This document shows positions 1 to 8,540 of a stretch of 64,000 nucleotides of DNA, piece by piece. Source of the DNA: JAHFUA01 sp963704285 (GTDB taxonomy: Bacteria; Acidobacteriota; Terriglobia; Terriglobales; Acidobacteriaceae); the NCBI GenBank assembly GCA_963704285.1, contig OY969886.1:1-64000 (forward strand). The letters run 5' to 3'. Below the pieces are notes generated by a model. It was not told the origin of the DNA. It saw only the letters and a list, made by a program, of their open reading frames with translations, and ran no database searches. How positions within the stretch are numbered: position 1 is the stretch's first letter; every line of letters starts with the position of its first letter. The position numbers and the translations under genes are program-made.

Positions 1-1
1 C

Positions 2-784
2 ACTACAAGCAACTGGGACCCGGTGGCGGGCGACTTTGGAGCGCTGCCTTTCATCTACGGCACCATTGTCTCCTCGCTGGTGGCCTTGGTGATTGCCATC
101 CCGCTGTCGGTCGGGGTGGCGGTGTTCACCACCGAGATGTGCCCGAAGCCGCTGCGGGGGACGATCTCTTTCCTGACCGAGCTGCTGGCCGCGATCCCCA
201 GCGTGGTGTACGGGCTGTGGGCGATCTTCGTGCTGGCGCCGCTCTTGCGCACGCACGTGCAGCCCTGGCTGGCGAAATACTTTGGCTGGACCGGCCTGTT
301 CTCGGGACCGCCGTTCGGTATCGGCATGCTGGCCGCGGGGGTGATCCTGGCCATCATGATCGTCCCCATCATCGCCGCAATCACACGCGAAGTGCTCACC
401 GCGGTGCCGCAGCAACAGCGGGAGGCGGTACTGGCGCTGGGGGCAACGCGCTGGGAAATGATCCGGGTGGGCGTCTTGCGCAATGCCCGCACTGGCATTG
501 TCGGGGCCATTATCCTTGGACTGGGCCGCGCCCTGGGAGAAACCATGGCCGTGACCATGGTGATCGGCAACACGCCCCAAATCGCCCGATCGCTGTTCGC
601 GCCGGGCTACACCATGGCCAGTGTGATCGCCAACGAATTCACCGAGGCCACCGGAGATCTTTATTTGAGCGCGCTGGTTGAGATCGGGCTGGGACTGTTT
701 CTGGTGACGATTGTGGTGAACATACTGGCCGGTCTGCTGGTGTGGTCGGTCACGCGCGGCCTGCCTGCGAGGGCCCGTGCCTGA
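2..784 (+). CDS. pstC: Phosphate ABC transporter permease PstC (5' end cut by window)
   Basis: Inner-membrane permease of the high-affinity phosphate importer; it pairs with PstA and is powered by PstB. The frame is open to the window edge and reads TSNWDPVAGDFGALPFIYGT, a typical PstC segment, so the GTG at 23 is internal and the real start lies upstream. Several hydrophobic membrane segments follow. The cytoplasmic EAA-type loop (REAVLALGATRWEMIRVG, then LGRALGETMA) that contacts the ATPase is intact. The stop overlaps the start of pstA, as expected for translational coupling. A pstS gene presumably lies just outside the window. Very secure family call. Confidence 0.95.
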   Translation, partial: TTSNWDPVAGDFGALPFIYGTIVSSLVALVIAIPLSVGVAVFTTEMCPKPLRGTISFLTELLAAIPSVVYGLWAIFVLAPLLRTHVQPWLAKYFGWTGLFSGPPFGIGMLAAGVILAIMIVPIIAAITREVLTAVPQQQREAVLALGATRWEMIRVGVLRNARTGIVGAIILGLGRALGETMAVTMVIGNTPQIARSLFAPGYTMASVIANEFTEATGDLYLSALVEIGLGLFLVTIVVNILAGLLVWSVTRGLPARARA

Positions 785-1697
785 CGACCCCATCACGCCA
801 AAAGCGGGCGCGATGGGGACCCCGCCTGAGCGCAGCCCATCGCAGCAACGCGTCGTGGATTGGAGGCGCACCATCACGGACCGCCTCGCGACCGGATTTG
901 CTGTCCTGATGGCGGTGCTGGTGGTAGCTCCGCTGCTGGCCATCTTCAGCTACCTGGTGCTGCGCGGCATTGGCTCGCTGAACTTCGCGTTCTTCACGCA
1001 CCTCCCCGTCCCAGTCGGCGAGAAGGGCGGGGGTGTAGCCAACGCCATTGTGGGGTCAGGGATGATCCTGGGGATCGCCAGCCTGATCGGGGTGCCGTGG
1101 GGGATCGGCGCGGGCATCTACCTTGCCGAGTATGGCCGCGGACGCTTCGCTTCGCTGCTGCGGTTCACGGCCGACGTGCTGAACGGCGTGCCTTCGATCG
1201 TGATCGGCATCGTGGCCTACGCGCTGGTGGTGCTGACGCAGAAGCACTTTTCCGCGCTCTCCGGCGGAGTGGCCCTGGGCATTATGATGATCCCCACCAT
1301 CACCCGCGCCACCGAAGAAGTGCTGCTGCTGGTGCCGCTCTCGGTGCGGGAAGCGGCCTGGGGGCTGGGGGTGGCACGCTGGCGCGCCACCGTTTCTGTC
1401 ACCCTGCGCACGGCCAGCGCCGGGGTGATCACCGCGGTGATGCTGGCCTTCGCCCGCATCGCGGGGGAGACGGCGCCGCTGCTGTTCACCGCTTTCGGCA
1501 ATCAGTTCTGGAACCTCAATCCCAACCAGCCCACGGCCGCGCTGCCGTTGCAGATCTTCAGCTACGCCATCTCGCCGTTCGATGAATGGCACCGGCTGGC
1601 CTGGGCGGGGGCGCTGGTGCTGATCGCGCTGATCGTGGGCGCAGTGAGCGCGGTGCGCCTGGTGGCGCGCCGCGGGATGTTCCAGGGAGCGAGTTAA
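777..1697 (+). CDS. pstA: Phosphate ABC transporter permease PstA
   Basis: Second permease of the PstSCAB phosphate importer, about 306 aa. A GTG start overlaps the last 8 bases of pstC. After a short hydrophilic N-terminus there are about six membrane segments, and the conserved ABC-coupling loop is visible (VREAAWGLGVARWRATVSV, then ARIAGETAPLL). It is followed after 3 bases by pstB, so the genes form one operon. Family and role are certain; the exact start is set by the overlap. Confidence 0.95.
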   Translation: MPDDPITPKAGAMGTPPERSPSQQRVVDWRRTITDRLATGFAVLMAVLVVAPLLAIFSYLVLRGIGSLNFAFFTHLPVPVGEKGGGVANAIVGSGMILGIASLIGVPWGIGAGIYLAEYGRGRFASLLRFTADVLNGVPSIVIGIVAYALVVLTQKHFSALSGGVALGIMMIPTITRATEEVLLLVPLSVREAAWGLGVARWRATVSVTLRTASAGVITAVMLAFARIAGETAPLLFTAFGNQFWNLNPNQPTAALPLQIFSYAISPFDEWHRLAWAGALVLIALIVGAVSAVRLVARRGMFQGAS

Positions 1698-1700
1698 GAG

Positions 1701-2462
1701 ATGGGTGTTGGCGTCCAGGTCGAGAAGCTCAACGCGTGGTTCGGCGCCACGCAGGCGCTCTACGACATCGCCATGCAGATTCAGGCCAATCACGCCACCG
1801 CCATTATCGGGCCCTCGGGGTGCGGGAAATCGACCTTCATCCGCTGCCTTAACCGCATGCACGAGACCGTGCGCGATGCGCGCCTGGAAGGCCGGGTGCG
1901 CATCGGTGCGCTGGAGGTCTACGGCAACGGCACCTCGGCGGTGGAAGTGCGCCGACGCGTGGGCATGGTGTTCCAGAAGCCCAACCCCTTCCCTAGCATG
2001 TCCATCTATGACAACGTGGCCGCCGGACTGAAGCTGAACGGCTTTCACAACCGGCGCGTGCTCGATGAAGTGGTGGAGCGCGCGCTGCACATGGCCGCCC
2101 TGTGGGACGAGGTCAAGGACGTGCTGAAGAAGCAGTCGGGCGCCAGCCTCTCCGGAGGCCAGCAGCAGCGGCTGTGCATCGCCCGGGCCTTGGCGGTGCA
2201 GCCGGAAGTGATGCTGATGGATGAACCCGCCTCCGCCCTCGACCCCATCTCCACCAGCAAGATCGAGGAGCTGATCTTCCAGCTCAAGGAGCAGTACACC
2301 ATCGTGATCGTCACCCATAATATGCAGCAGGCGGCGCGGGTAGCGGAGTACACTGGCTTTTTCCTGATGGGGAAACTGATCGAGTTCGACAAGACCGAGA
2401 AGATTTTTACCAACCCCTCCGACAAACGGACGGAAGACTACATTACAGGCAGGTTCGGATAG
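1701..2462 (+). CDS. pstB: Phosphate ABC transporter ATP-binding protein PstB
   Basis: Cytoplasmic ATPase of the phosphate importer, 253 aa, the usual length. Visible motifs are Walker A GPSGCGKST (residues 37-45), the PstB-specific VGMVFQKPNPFP segment, the ABC signature LSGGQQQR, Walker B VMLMDEPASALDP and the switch His in VTHNM. The ATG at 1701 lies 3 bases after pstA, and the TAG stop shares its last base with the GTG start of phoU. The protein ends in YITGRFG, the usual PstB terminus. Confidence 0.97.
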   Translation: MGVGVQVEKLNAWFGATQALYDIAMQIQANHATAIIGPSGCGKSTFIRCLNRMHETVRDARLEGRVRIGALEVYGNGTSAVEVRRRVGMVFQKPNPFPSMSIYDNVAAGLKLNGFHNRRVLDEVVERALHMAALWDEVKDVLKKQSGASLSGGQQQRLCIARALAVQPEVMLMDEPASALDPISTSKIEELIFQLKEQYTIVIVTHNMQQAARVAEYTGFFLMGKLIEFDKTEKIFTNPSDKRTEDYITGRFG

Positions 2463-3136
2463 TGCGCACCCGTTTCCACCAAGGATTGGATCAGTTGAAG
2501 CAGAAGCTGCTCACCATGGGCGGCATGGCCGAGCAGGCTGTCGAACGCGCCGTCGAGGCTTACCGGCGGCGGGACGCGGGGCTGTGCCAGCTGGTTTTCG
2601 AAGGCGAGCCCGCCATCAACATGGTGGAGCGCGAGATCGACGAACTCGCCCTCGACCTGCTGGCCATGCAGCAGCCCATGGCCATCGACCTGCGCTTCAT
2701 CACCGCCGTCATGAAAATCAACGCTGACCTGGAGCGCGTGGGCGACCAGGCGGTGAACATCGTGCAGCGGGTGCGGCACTCGCTCGAGCTGCCCGAGGTG
2801 GATCTGCCGGCCGATGTCCCCCGCATGGCGGGACTGGCCCGGGACATGGTGCGGCGCTCGCTGCAGGCCTTCATCGATGCCCGTCCGGAAGCGGCCGAGG
2901 AAGTGCTGAAGATGGACGACCTGGTGGACAACATGAACCGCGACATCCACGCCGCCATGATCGATCACATGCAGCGGGCCCCGGACGCGCTTCAGCAGGC
3001 GCTGGATGCGCTGCTCATCGCGCGCAACCTGGAACGGGTTGCCGACCACGCCACCAATATCGCCGAAGACGTCATCTTCTGGATCAAGGGCGCCGACGTG
3101 CGCCACCATTTTGGCCTGAATACCGTCCGGCCGTAG
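2462..3136 (+). CDS. phoU: Phosphate transport system regulator PhoU
   Basis: Peripheral protein that moderates PstSCAB and signals phosphate sufficiency to a PhoR-type sensor. At 224 aa it has the normal length. It consists of two three-helix PhoU repeats, seen as the repeated acidic metal-binding patterns (around ERVGDQAVNI and ERVADHATNIAED). A GTG start overlaps the pstB stop by one base. No phoBR genes follow; an imperfect hairpin at about 3140-3172 may end the transcript. Confidence 0.95.
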   Translation: MRTRFHQGLDQLKQKLLTMGGMAEQAVERAVEAYRRRDAGLCQLVFEGEPAINMVEREIDELALDLLAMQQPMAIDLRFITAVMKINADLERVGDQAVNIVQRVRHSLELPEVDLPADVPRMAGLARDMVRRSLQAFIDARPEAAEEVLKMDDLVDNMNRDIHAAMIDHMQRAPDALQQALDALLIARNLERVADHATNIAEDVIFWIKGADVRHHFGLNTVRP

Positions 3137-3217
3137 CCCCCGGTCCGTTCCCGGAGAAGTCGTGCTGGTTCCGTCCGGGACCCCAAAATTCTGCGCGCGA
3201 TTGTCGCCACTGTGCCT

Positions 3218-3559
3218 CTAGCGACCACGAATTCGATAGTAGATGCGATCCAGCAAAGAGTATGGTTTGCGGCGCCACGAGACTTTTGAGATCACCGCCC
3301 CAGTATGTGGGTTGAACGACACCCAATATGCTCGCCAACTGTCCCTAAACCAACATTCTGAGGATTGTGCATAACCTGCAGCGCAAAGCGGCCCATCTTT
3401 ATCGCGTAGGTACTGGGTAGCGCTCGCAGCGGACATTCCGATTTGAATAGAATCGTAGTTAGCGCGATATGAATCTGTGCTGCCCGCCAAGAAAAGCATG
3501 GCTCCCACCGCTAAACCAATGACTAACATTTCACCTATGTTTTGCCGCCAAATCTCCAC
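3218..3559 (-). CDS. Small membrane-anchored BamE-like protein
   Basis: A 113-aa protein with a GTG start preceded by a good GGAGG site. Residues about 10-26 form one hydrophobic segment, a signal anchor. The rest contains an IQIGMSAASATQYL segment, two Cys, and a short beta-rich stretch ending in VISKVSWRRKP. The GMS helix-then-strand pattern recalls the BamE/SmpA fold, but this is a weak call from pattern only. It is the last gene of a tight minus-strand set with 3578-3919 and 3921-6092 and shares the GMS motif with its neighbour. Function unknown. Confidence 0.55.
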   Translation of the reverse strand: MEIWRQNIGEMLVIGLAVGAMLFLAGSTDSYRANYDSIQIGMSAASATQYLRDKDGPLCAAGYAQSSECWFRDSWRAYWVSFNPHTGAVISKVSWRRKPYSLLDRIYYRIRGR

Positions 3560-3577
3560 GATTTCCTCCCACTCGTG

Positions 3578-3919
3578 TCACTTTTCTTGATCGCTGAATC
3601 CGCGCGCTGTATCTGTGCGTACCTTAACGACCCGCGTGAACTGCTCATCAAAGCTGATCACGCATTGGAAGCTATCTACCTGAAAGAGCAGCTCGGGGTT
3701 CCTTTCACCACCAGCAGACAAGACGCTATCGTATGCCGAAATCCGAGCAACACCTTCATCCCTGCTCATCCCCTCCCTGACCAGTCCGCATTGACGGTAT
3801 AGCTTGCGTTTTGAAGCTCCGGTCAGACGTGGAACTCTCCAAAGAATGACTTCAAAAAGTACCGCGAGCACCATGCTCCCGATCAACAGCAAGCCAATTC
3901 GACCGACAGTTCGCTGCAT
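3578..3919 (-). CDS. Small membrane-anchored BamE-like protein, neighbour paralogue
   Basis: A protein of about 113 aa starting at ATG 3919, which lies one base after the stop (TAG) of the upstream metalloprotease gene. The longer reading frame upstream would overlap that gene. One N-terminal membrane segment (GRIGLLLIGSMVLAVLFEVIL) is followed by CGLVREGMSRDEGVARI and a beta-rich tail with CVISFDEQFTRVVKVRTDT. As in the next gene, the GMS motif suggests a BamE-like fold. Both could be periplasm-facing partners of the secreted protease. Family assignment is tentative. Confidence 0.55.
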   Translation of the reverse strand: MQRTVGRIGLLLIGSMVLAVLFEVILWRVPRLTGASKRKLYRQCGLVREGMSRDEGVARISAYDSVLSAGGERNPELLFQVDSFQCVISFDEQFTRVVKVRTDTARGFSDQEK

Positions 3920-3920
3920 C

Positions 3921-6092
3921 CTATTCCTTCCTCTTGTTGGCACCCGCGATAGCCCCTTCCACTTGACTTGGATCGAGATCCGTGTTCGGCGTGTTGGGAC
4001 AGTAGGTGGTGGGCTGAGCCGCAGATGGACTTGGACCACACATTACGTTATTCCATGCCATCAGGCGTGCAGCTAGTCTGTAAGTCCACCCAAACCAATA
4101 ATCACTTGGATTCAGCGACCGCAACGCATCAGTAGTGGTGTAATGAGGCAACTGAAACGTATGGCCAAGCTCGTGAGCGACGGTTTCCCATGGAGCCAAG
4201 CCGGATATCATCGAGACGGGTTCATACCTGCCTGAATGTCTAAAGTCGAAGGGGGTAATTCCCAGAACGTCATCAGGCATGCCGCAACCAGGGCACTGGT
4301 ATAGAAGGCCCGTGAAGATTAGGGTGACGCCCGTTGAAACGTCAATCGTGTCGTGTATCTCGGCGTACTGAGACTGGCTGCTGATCACCTTAAGATCCTC
4401 GTACACGGTGCATCCAAACGGGTGCAGAGTATGATTGCATCCAGCCAGCGACCTACTCGTTGAATCCCAGTCGAGCTGGATGAGTGCCTTTTTCCACCAA
4501 TAATCTCGTGCCGCATTTACCTCGCTGGCGATTTGATTGGCTGGGTAAACCGAATCATCCACCTGATAGACGTGTAGCATGACTTTCACCTTCGGGTCGG
4601 CTCGACGGTCCGCTTGCGATCTTGCCCAGGGGCTATAAAGGGCCCAATCTGCCGGGATCCCGGACGCAATCATCGATGTCTGTCCTGAAGCAGCCAAGAG
4701 ACCCACGAAAGCGTCGCCGGCAGCAAAATCAACAGCCTGACACGCAGCCGCCGTCCATTGGTCCGCAGTCGGTGTCCCGTTGGCATCAAACCGAAGCACC
4801 GTATCAGCCCCGTTCTGGTCGGTGTTCTTGGCAACCAGGCCGCCGCCGCTTGTCGCTGCAATCAAGGTAACGCCCTGGCCATATACGTCCGGGTCAGACC
4901 AACTCCATCGCAGAGCACCGCTGAGATCAAATGACACAACATTGCCACCATCAGTGGCAAATACGGTCTGGTTCTCGCCAAGAACCATGCCCGGAGCATA
5001 GGTGTTCAGAGGAATGGCGAAATCCTGAGCTCCGTGCGCAACGTGCGTATGGTAACCCTGCCAGCAACAATCGGCCCAGGCTGCCAGCGTCCCGCCCTGG
5101 CCGTCAGGAATCACATCTCCTATCCATGGGAAAGGAGCGCTACCGTCAGGTTGTAGAGCTGTAATCGTGTTAAATGGGGTCACAGCAGCCGATCCCCCGG
5201 GCGGCACCGCAAGCAGGGAGAGCGTCACACTGGGGCTATAGGGCCCGGAGTAGCGCTGGACATCGTTGCGCACCATCACCTCAGCGAAAACCGTGCCATC
5301 CGGTCCGACGCTTGGTCTCCCCAGCACGCCCGCGCTGGGAGAGATGGTTATGCGACCGTTGATGTCAATATAAGTAAGGCTTCCAGCCGGGGCCGCGTAA
5401 AGGAACGCCAGTACGCCCGTGTCACCGTCGACTGCAACCAGAGTGTGCGTCGCGTTGATGACGTCATTCAACCACACCTTGCCGTCAAAACCAATCGCTA
5501 CCTCGAACCAACTTATATCCGACATGCTGGATGTATAGCTCCAGACAGAAGAGCCGGTCTGGCTGTCCAAGTCAACGACAGTAATGTTGCCACAATTCGT
5601 CCCCGTTGCCTGACGGAAAGCCACGATCAGGCCACCGTTGCGGTCCGGGGTACCCCGAGCGCCGCAGTTAGGCCCCAGCGGCGACCGCCAAAGCTCCTGT
5701 CCTCCTGCCGTCAACGCTCGTACGAGAAGATTCTGCACCGAGTACTCAAACGAATATAGATCGGGTCCACCAGCGACAGGCGTGGCCTGCACAACCTGGT
5801 ACGCAGAATACCCGCTGATGGCGGGTGCAGACCATAGGGTGGTGCCGAGGGGGAATGATGTTCCGGAGAGAACATTGACCGCCGCCTGACCCGAAATACC
5901 GCCGAGGGTCGCGGTCAAGGTAATCTGACCGGGAGCGACGCCCGTGAGGGTGCCTGAACCGTCATCGGCAAGGCTGGCAATCGTGGCATCGCTGACAGAC
6001 CAGGTGACATCGTTTCGCAAGCGGCCTTGATCATCGGTTGCTGAGAAGCTTTGCTCGGAACCGACGAGCATAGATGCATTGCTGGGGCTCAC
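3921..6092 (-). CDS. BIG2/PQQ-propeller protein with C-terminal metzincin-like protease domain, N-terminus apparently lost
   Basis: 723 aa from a GTG. Residues 1-75 form a bacterial Ig-like (BIG2) domain (WSVSDATIASL, GVAPGQITLTAT). Residues about 85-470 hold repeated propeller blades with GPDGTVF-type loops. The C-terminal third carries HELGHTFQLPH (640-650), the extended zinc motif HExxHxxxxxH of metzincins, with a plausible Met-turn NVMC about 32 residues later. Homologous layouts are secreted, but no signal peptide is present: upstream the frame runs only about 20 codons to a stop at 6150-6152. The gene therefore seems truncated at its 5' end beside another gene fragment. It overlaps tightly with 3578-3919. 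Confidence 0.7.
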   Translation of the reverse strand: MSPSNASMLVGSEQSFSATDDQGRLRNDVTWSVSDATIASLADDGSGTLTGVAPGQITLTATLGGISGQAAVNVLSGTSFPLGTTLWSAPAISGYSAYQVVQATPVAGGPDLYSFEYSVQNLLVRALTAGGQELWRSPLGPNCGARGTPDRNGGLIVAFRQATGTNCGNITVVDLDSQTGSSVWSYTSSMSDISWFEVAIGFDGKVWLNDVINATHTLVAVDGDTGVLAFLYAAPAGSLTYIDINGRITISPSAGVLGRPSVGPDGTVFAEVMVRNDVQRYSGPYSPSVTLSLLAVPPGGSAAVTPFNTITALQPDGSAPFPWIGDVIPDGQGGTLAAWADCCWQGYHTHVAHGAQDFAIPLNTYAPGMVLGENQTVFATDGGNVVSFDLSGALRWSWSDPDVYGQGVTLIAATSGGGLVAKNTDQNGADTVLRFDANGTPTADQWTAAACQAVDFAAGDAFVGLLAASGQTSMIASGIPADWALYSPWARSQADRRADPKVKVMLHVYQVDDSVYPANQIASEVNAARDYWWKKALIQLDWDSTSRSLAGCNHTLHPFGCTVYEDLKVISSQSQYAEIHDTIDVSTGVTLIFTGLLYQCPGCGMPDDVLGITPFDFRHSGRYEPVSMISGLAPWETVAHELGHTFQLPHYTTTDALRSLNPSDYWFGWTYRLAARLMAWNNVMCGPSPSAAQPTTYCPNTPNTDLDPSQVEGAIAGANKRKE

Positions 6093-6121
6093 TTGCAGCG
6101 AGGCTGGCGCGGATAGTGGGG

Positions 6122-6211
6122 TTGTCGAACTTTTCCTGCAATGTTTCGCTCAGCCCGGGGCTCAATCTCATTAAGGTGCGGGCGTCTGATCTCGCGGGGA
6201 ACGTGGCCGGG
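6122..6211 (+). pseudogene. Fragment of an Ig-like/RHS-type secreted protein
   Basis: About 30 codons on the plus strand read FSCNVSLSPGLNLIKVRASD followed by LAGN. This is the edge-strand signature common in Ig-like domains of large secreted acidobacterial proteins (G-x-N-x-I-x-V-x-A-x-D-x-A-G-N). It has no start, stops soon after, and lies head-on against the truncated end of the metalloprotease gene, so it looks like debris from a rearrangement. Confidence 0.4.
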
Positions 6212-7345
6212 ATAAATCTGCATGCGGCCTTTGGGTATCGACAGTTTTGCTGCCCTCACCGACGAATATGACGTTGCCGTTCACGTCCCGACACGGAGAA
6301 ATCTTCGCCATCAAAAGAACATCGTTGCTGCCCTTCGGTGACTCGCGTCTGAGGGCTTCTTTGTAAAAGGAGCAGGATTCCGGCGTGGATGTTTCGCACA
6401 GCGGAAAGCAATCGAGGCCGAGTCCCGGCCTGGTAGTCCTCGACCCCCACCTGTATTGATTCGACCGCATTGGTGAGTAGGTCCATTTCCTGCAGTTAAA
6501 GCATTCTATCAACCCTCCGTGAGGTGAACCCCTGGAGTGAGACACGCAGTTACTCCACCCCAGTCCCGCCCACCCCTCTAAGGTCCTCGGGCGGGTGGCC
6601 CAGATAATCCTACCCCCAACTGTGGGTGCCCAGACAAGCGGCAGCTTGTCTGGGGAAGAAAGACTCCTAGCGGCGAACGCCGCCTTCCCGTAGGCTGACG
6701 CCCTGTGCCGCGCAATCTGAAGCGATATTACGGTCTGGGTGATTTGCACTTCGTAGATCCCTCGCTTCGCTCGGGATTTCGGCAGCGGCCCTTCGACTTC
6801 GCTCAGGGCTCGGCCTCGCGTTGCTCGTCCTCGGCTAACTCCCGCTCGGCTCCGCCTCGCTCACGCCCGCTAGGCGCCTCAACTTCGCAAATCCCTCGCT
6901 CCACCACCCCAGCAAACCAAATTCGGGTTTGCCGGGGACCCCGGTTACGCTCCGTCGAAAATCACACCACGCGTCACGGAAAATCAACAACTTACTCCAG
7001 ATGCCCGTCCAGCAAACCTCGCCGGGACTGTCATTCTGAGCACAGCCCGAACCGAGCGGGAGCGAGGTAAGGGCGCGCGAAGAATCTGGACAACGCTGAA
7101 TTGCCCATACGGTTTGTCGAGGGAATGTTCGCCTCTCACCGCATGGGCGCGAAGGGCACCCTCGAGATCCTTCGCTCGCGCTCGGTCGCGCCGCTCCCTC
7201 GCGCGGCTCAGGATGACAACGACCGGGTACGGTTGCGATTTTCATCCCCTTGGGTGGGCCGAGGGCCCATGTACCACTCGGGATTGCGGCAGCGGGGCTC
7301 AGACTTTAGCCTGCCCTGAGCAACTGAGCGAAGCGAAGTTGTCGA
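6212..7345. other. Gene-poor tract with repeat hairpins
   Basis: No convincing gene was found in about 1.1 kb. The tract contains an imperfect palindrome CCCGCCC/GGGCGGG (6565-6595) followed by a GTGGCCCA tail, a perfect 11-bp-stem hairpin at 6629-6654, and low-complexity CTTCGCTC-type text at 6757-6900. Inverted GTCATTCTGAGC ... GAAGAATCT (about 7030-7088) and GAGATCCTTCG ... CAGGATGAC (about 7164-7218) stretches follow. Open frames here have no protein-like composition. Confidence 0.6.
6629..6654. repeat. REP-like hairpin, copy A
   Basis: Perfect inverted repeat CCCAGACAAGC - GGCA - GCTTGTCTGGG (11-bp stem, 4-base loop), preceded by GGGTG. A second copy in opposite orientation lies at 7944-7968, on the other side of the RAYT transposase. 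Confidence 0.8.
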
Positions 7346-7920
7346 ATGGGTCCGCTAGGCGCCTCAACCTTCAGTTGCTACCAGCGACTGCCCTTGCTGG
7401 GCAGCAGACGGCGGCGCGATCTGTTTCTCCGCAGGCTGGAAGCCACCCGCATCAAGTACGAAATACTGGTAGTGGGATATGTGGTCATGCCCGAACACCG
7501 GGGTCCCCAGCGCGCCCGACTTTGGCGGGCTGGGGTGGCCATGTCCACTTGCTGGTCAGCGAACCCGGGCGACAGAAGCTCTCCACCGCCATCAAGGCTC
7601 TGAAGCAGAGCGTCTCCCGCCGGGTGCTGCCTCGCCTGCAGAACGCAGGGCGCCAAGCGGGCCTGTTTTCGGGCGAAGTTCCGCTGCGGCGGTTCTGGCA
7701 GCCGCGGTTCTATGACTTCAACGTCTGGTCGGCGAAGAAGAGGATCGAGAAGCTGCGTTATATTCACCGCAATCCGGTTACGCGGGGTTTGGTTGCCAGG
7801 CCGGAGTTGTGGCGGTGGAGCAGCTTTCGTCATTATGCCTACGGAGAACGGGGCCCGGTGGCCGTCAACGCTATGGTCACGCCAGAATGGGCGCGGCGGA
7901 AGCAAGTCCTCGCGGGATAG
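7346..7920 (+). pseudogene. RAYT-type (Y1 HUH) REP-associated transposase, disrupted
   Basis: The first part, in one frame from ATG 7346, reads RRRRDLFLRRLEATRIKYEI then GYVVMPEH. The rest, in another frame, reads HVHLLVSEP ... KQSVSRRVLPRL ... FWQPRFYDFNVW ... KLRYIHRNPVTRGLV ... WRWSSFRHYAYG and ends at 7920. Together these make a normal TnpA-REP protein with the HUH metal motif and the catalytic Tyr in RFYDFNV. About 44 bases at 7498-7541 interrupt exactly the codons of VMPEHVHLL, shift the frame, and form a palindrome. The gene is therefore inactive. Flanking hairpins at 6629 and 7944 are probably its substrates. Confidence 0.8.
7498..7541. repeat. Palindromic REP-type insertion in the RAYT gene
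   Basis: A 44-base insert containing CCCCAGCGCGCCCG and CGGGCTGGGG, which are imperfectly complementary around ACTTTGG. Removing it restores the frame ATGCCCGAACATGTCCAC (MPEHVH). About 36 of its 44 bases match 38429-38472, so it is a mobile or repeated element rather than random sequence. Confidence 0.8.
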
Positions 7921-7943
7921 ATGGTATCCGACGTATATTTATT

Positions 7944-7968
7944 CCCAGACAAGCTGCGCTTGTCTGGG
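7944..7968. repeat. REP-like hairpin, copy B (inverted to copy A)
   Basis: CCCAGACAAGC - TGC - GCTTGTCTGGG followed by GCACCC. The reverse complement of copy A (6629-6654) has the same stem and the same CACCC tail on the same side, so the two copies flank the transposase in opposite orientations. Confidence 0.8.
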
Positions 7969-8093
7969 GCACCCAAGTTCGGGAGTCGGCTTACCTGGGC
8001 CACCCGGCTATCGAACCAGAAGAGGCTTCCACTTGCGGAGGTTGCAGGTTACGCTGAGCGCAGCTAAAGTAGGTGCGAGAGTTGGAGCTGTAC

Positions 8094-8522
8094 ATGAAAA
8101 GGCCCGTCCCGGTGGAATCTGCCTCTGCATTAATCGACGAGAAGATCAAGGAACTTGGGGACTGGCGTGGGAAGACGCTCGCGAAAGTGCGCGAAATCAT
8201 ACACGAGGCAGACCCTGAGATCGTCGAAGAGTGGAAGTGGATGGGGACTCCCATCTGGTCCCACGGCGGCATCGTCTGCACGGGAGAGACGTACAAGAAC
8301 GTCGTCAAGATGACATTTCCCAAGGGAGCTGCGTTGAAGGACCCTTCAGGTCTATTCAACTCCAGCCTCGACGGGAATGCCAGGCGCGCCATCGACATCC
8401 ACGAAGGCGACAAGGTCGATGAGGCGGCCTTGAAGGATCTCATCCGCGCTGCAGTGGCGCTCAATCTCAAGGGCAAGAGCAAGCCGAAGCCCCGGCGAGC
8501 GAGCAGCAAGCGGGCCGACTAG
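8094..8522 (+). CDS. DUF1801 family protein
   Basis: 142-aa cytoplasmic protein. ATG 8094 is preceded by GGAG at the right distance; an in-frame GTG at 8073 is less likely. The sequence ALIDEKIKELGDWRGKTLAKVREIIHEADPEIVEEWKW followed by PIWSHGGIVCTGETYKNVVKMTF matches the DUF1801 alpha/beta fold (helical N-terminus, then strands with a Trp-rich loop). The tail is Lys/Arg-rich. The biochemical role of the family is not established. The gene stands alone between repeats. Confidence 0.8.
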   Translation: MKRPVPVESASALIDEKIKELGDWRGKTLAKVREIIHEADPEIVEEWKWMGTPIWSHGGIVCTGETYKNVVKMTFPKGAALKDPSGLFNSSLDGNARRAIDIHEGDKVDEAALKDLIRAAVALNLKGKSKPKPRRASSKRAD

Positions 8523-8540
8523 CCGGCGGAGCGAGAAATC

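Noticed and set aside
7101..7319. Open frame over the CCTTCGCTC/CAGGATGAC repeat
   Set aside because: Translated text is repeat DNA; no ribosome site and no protein-like pattern.
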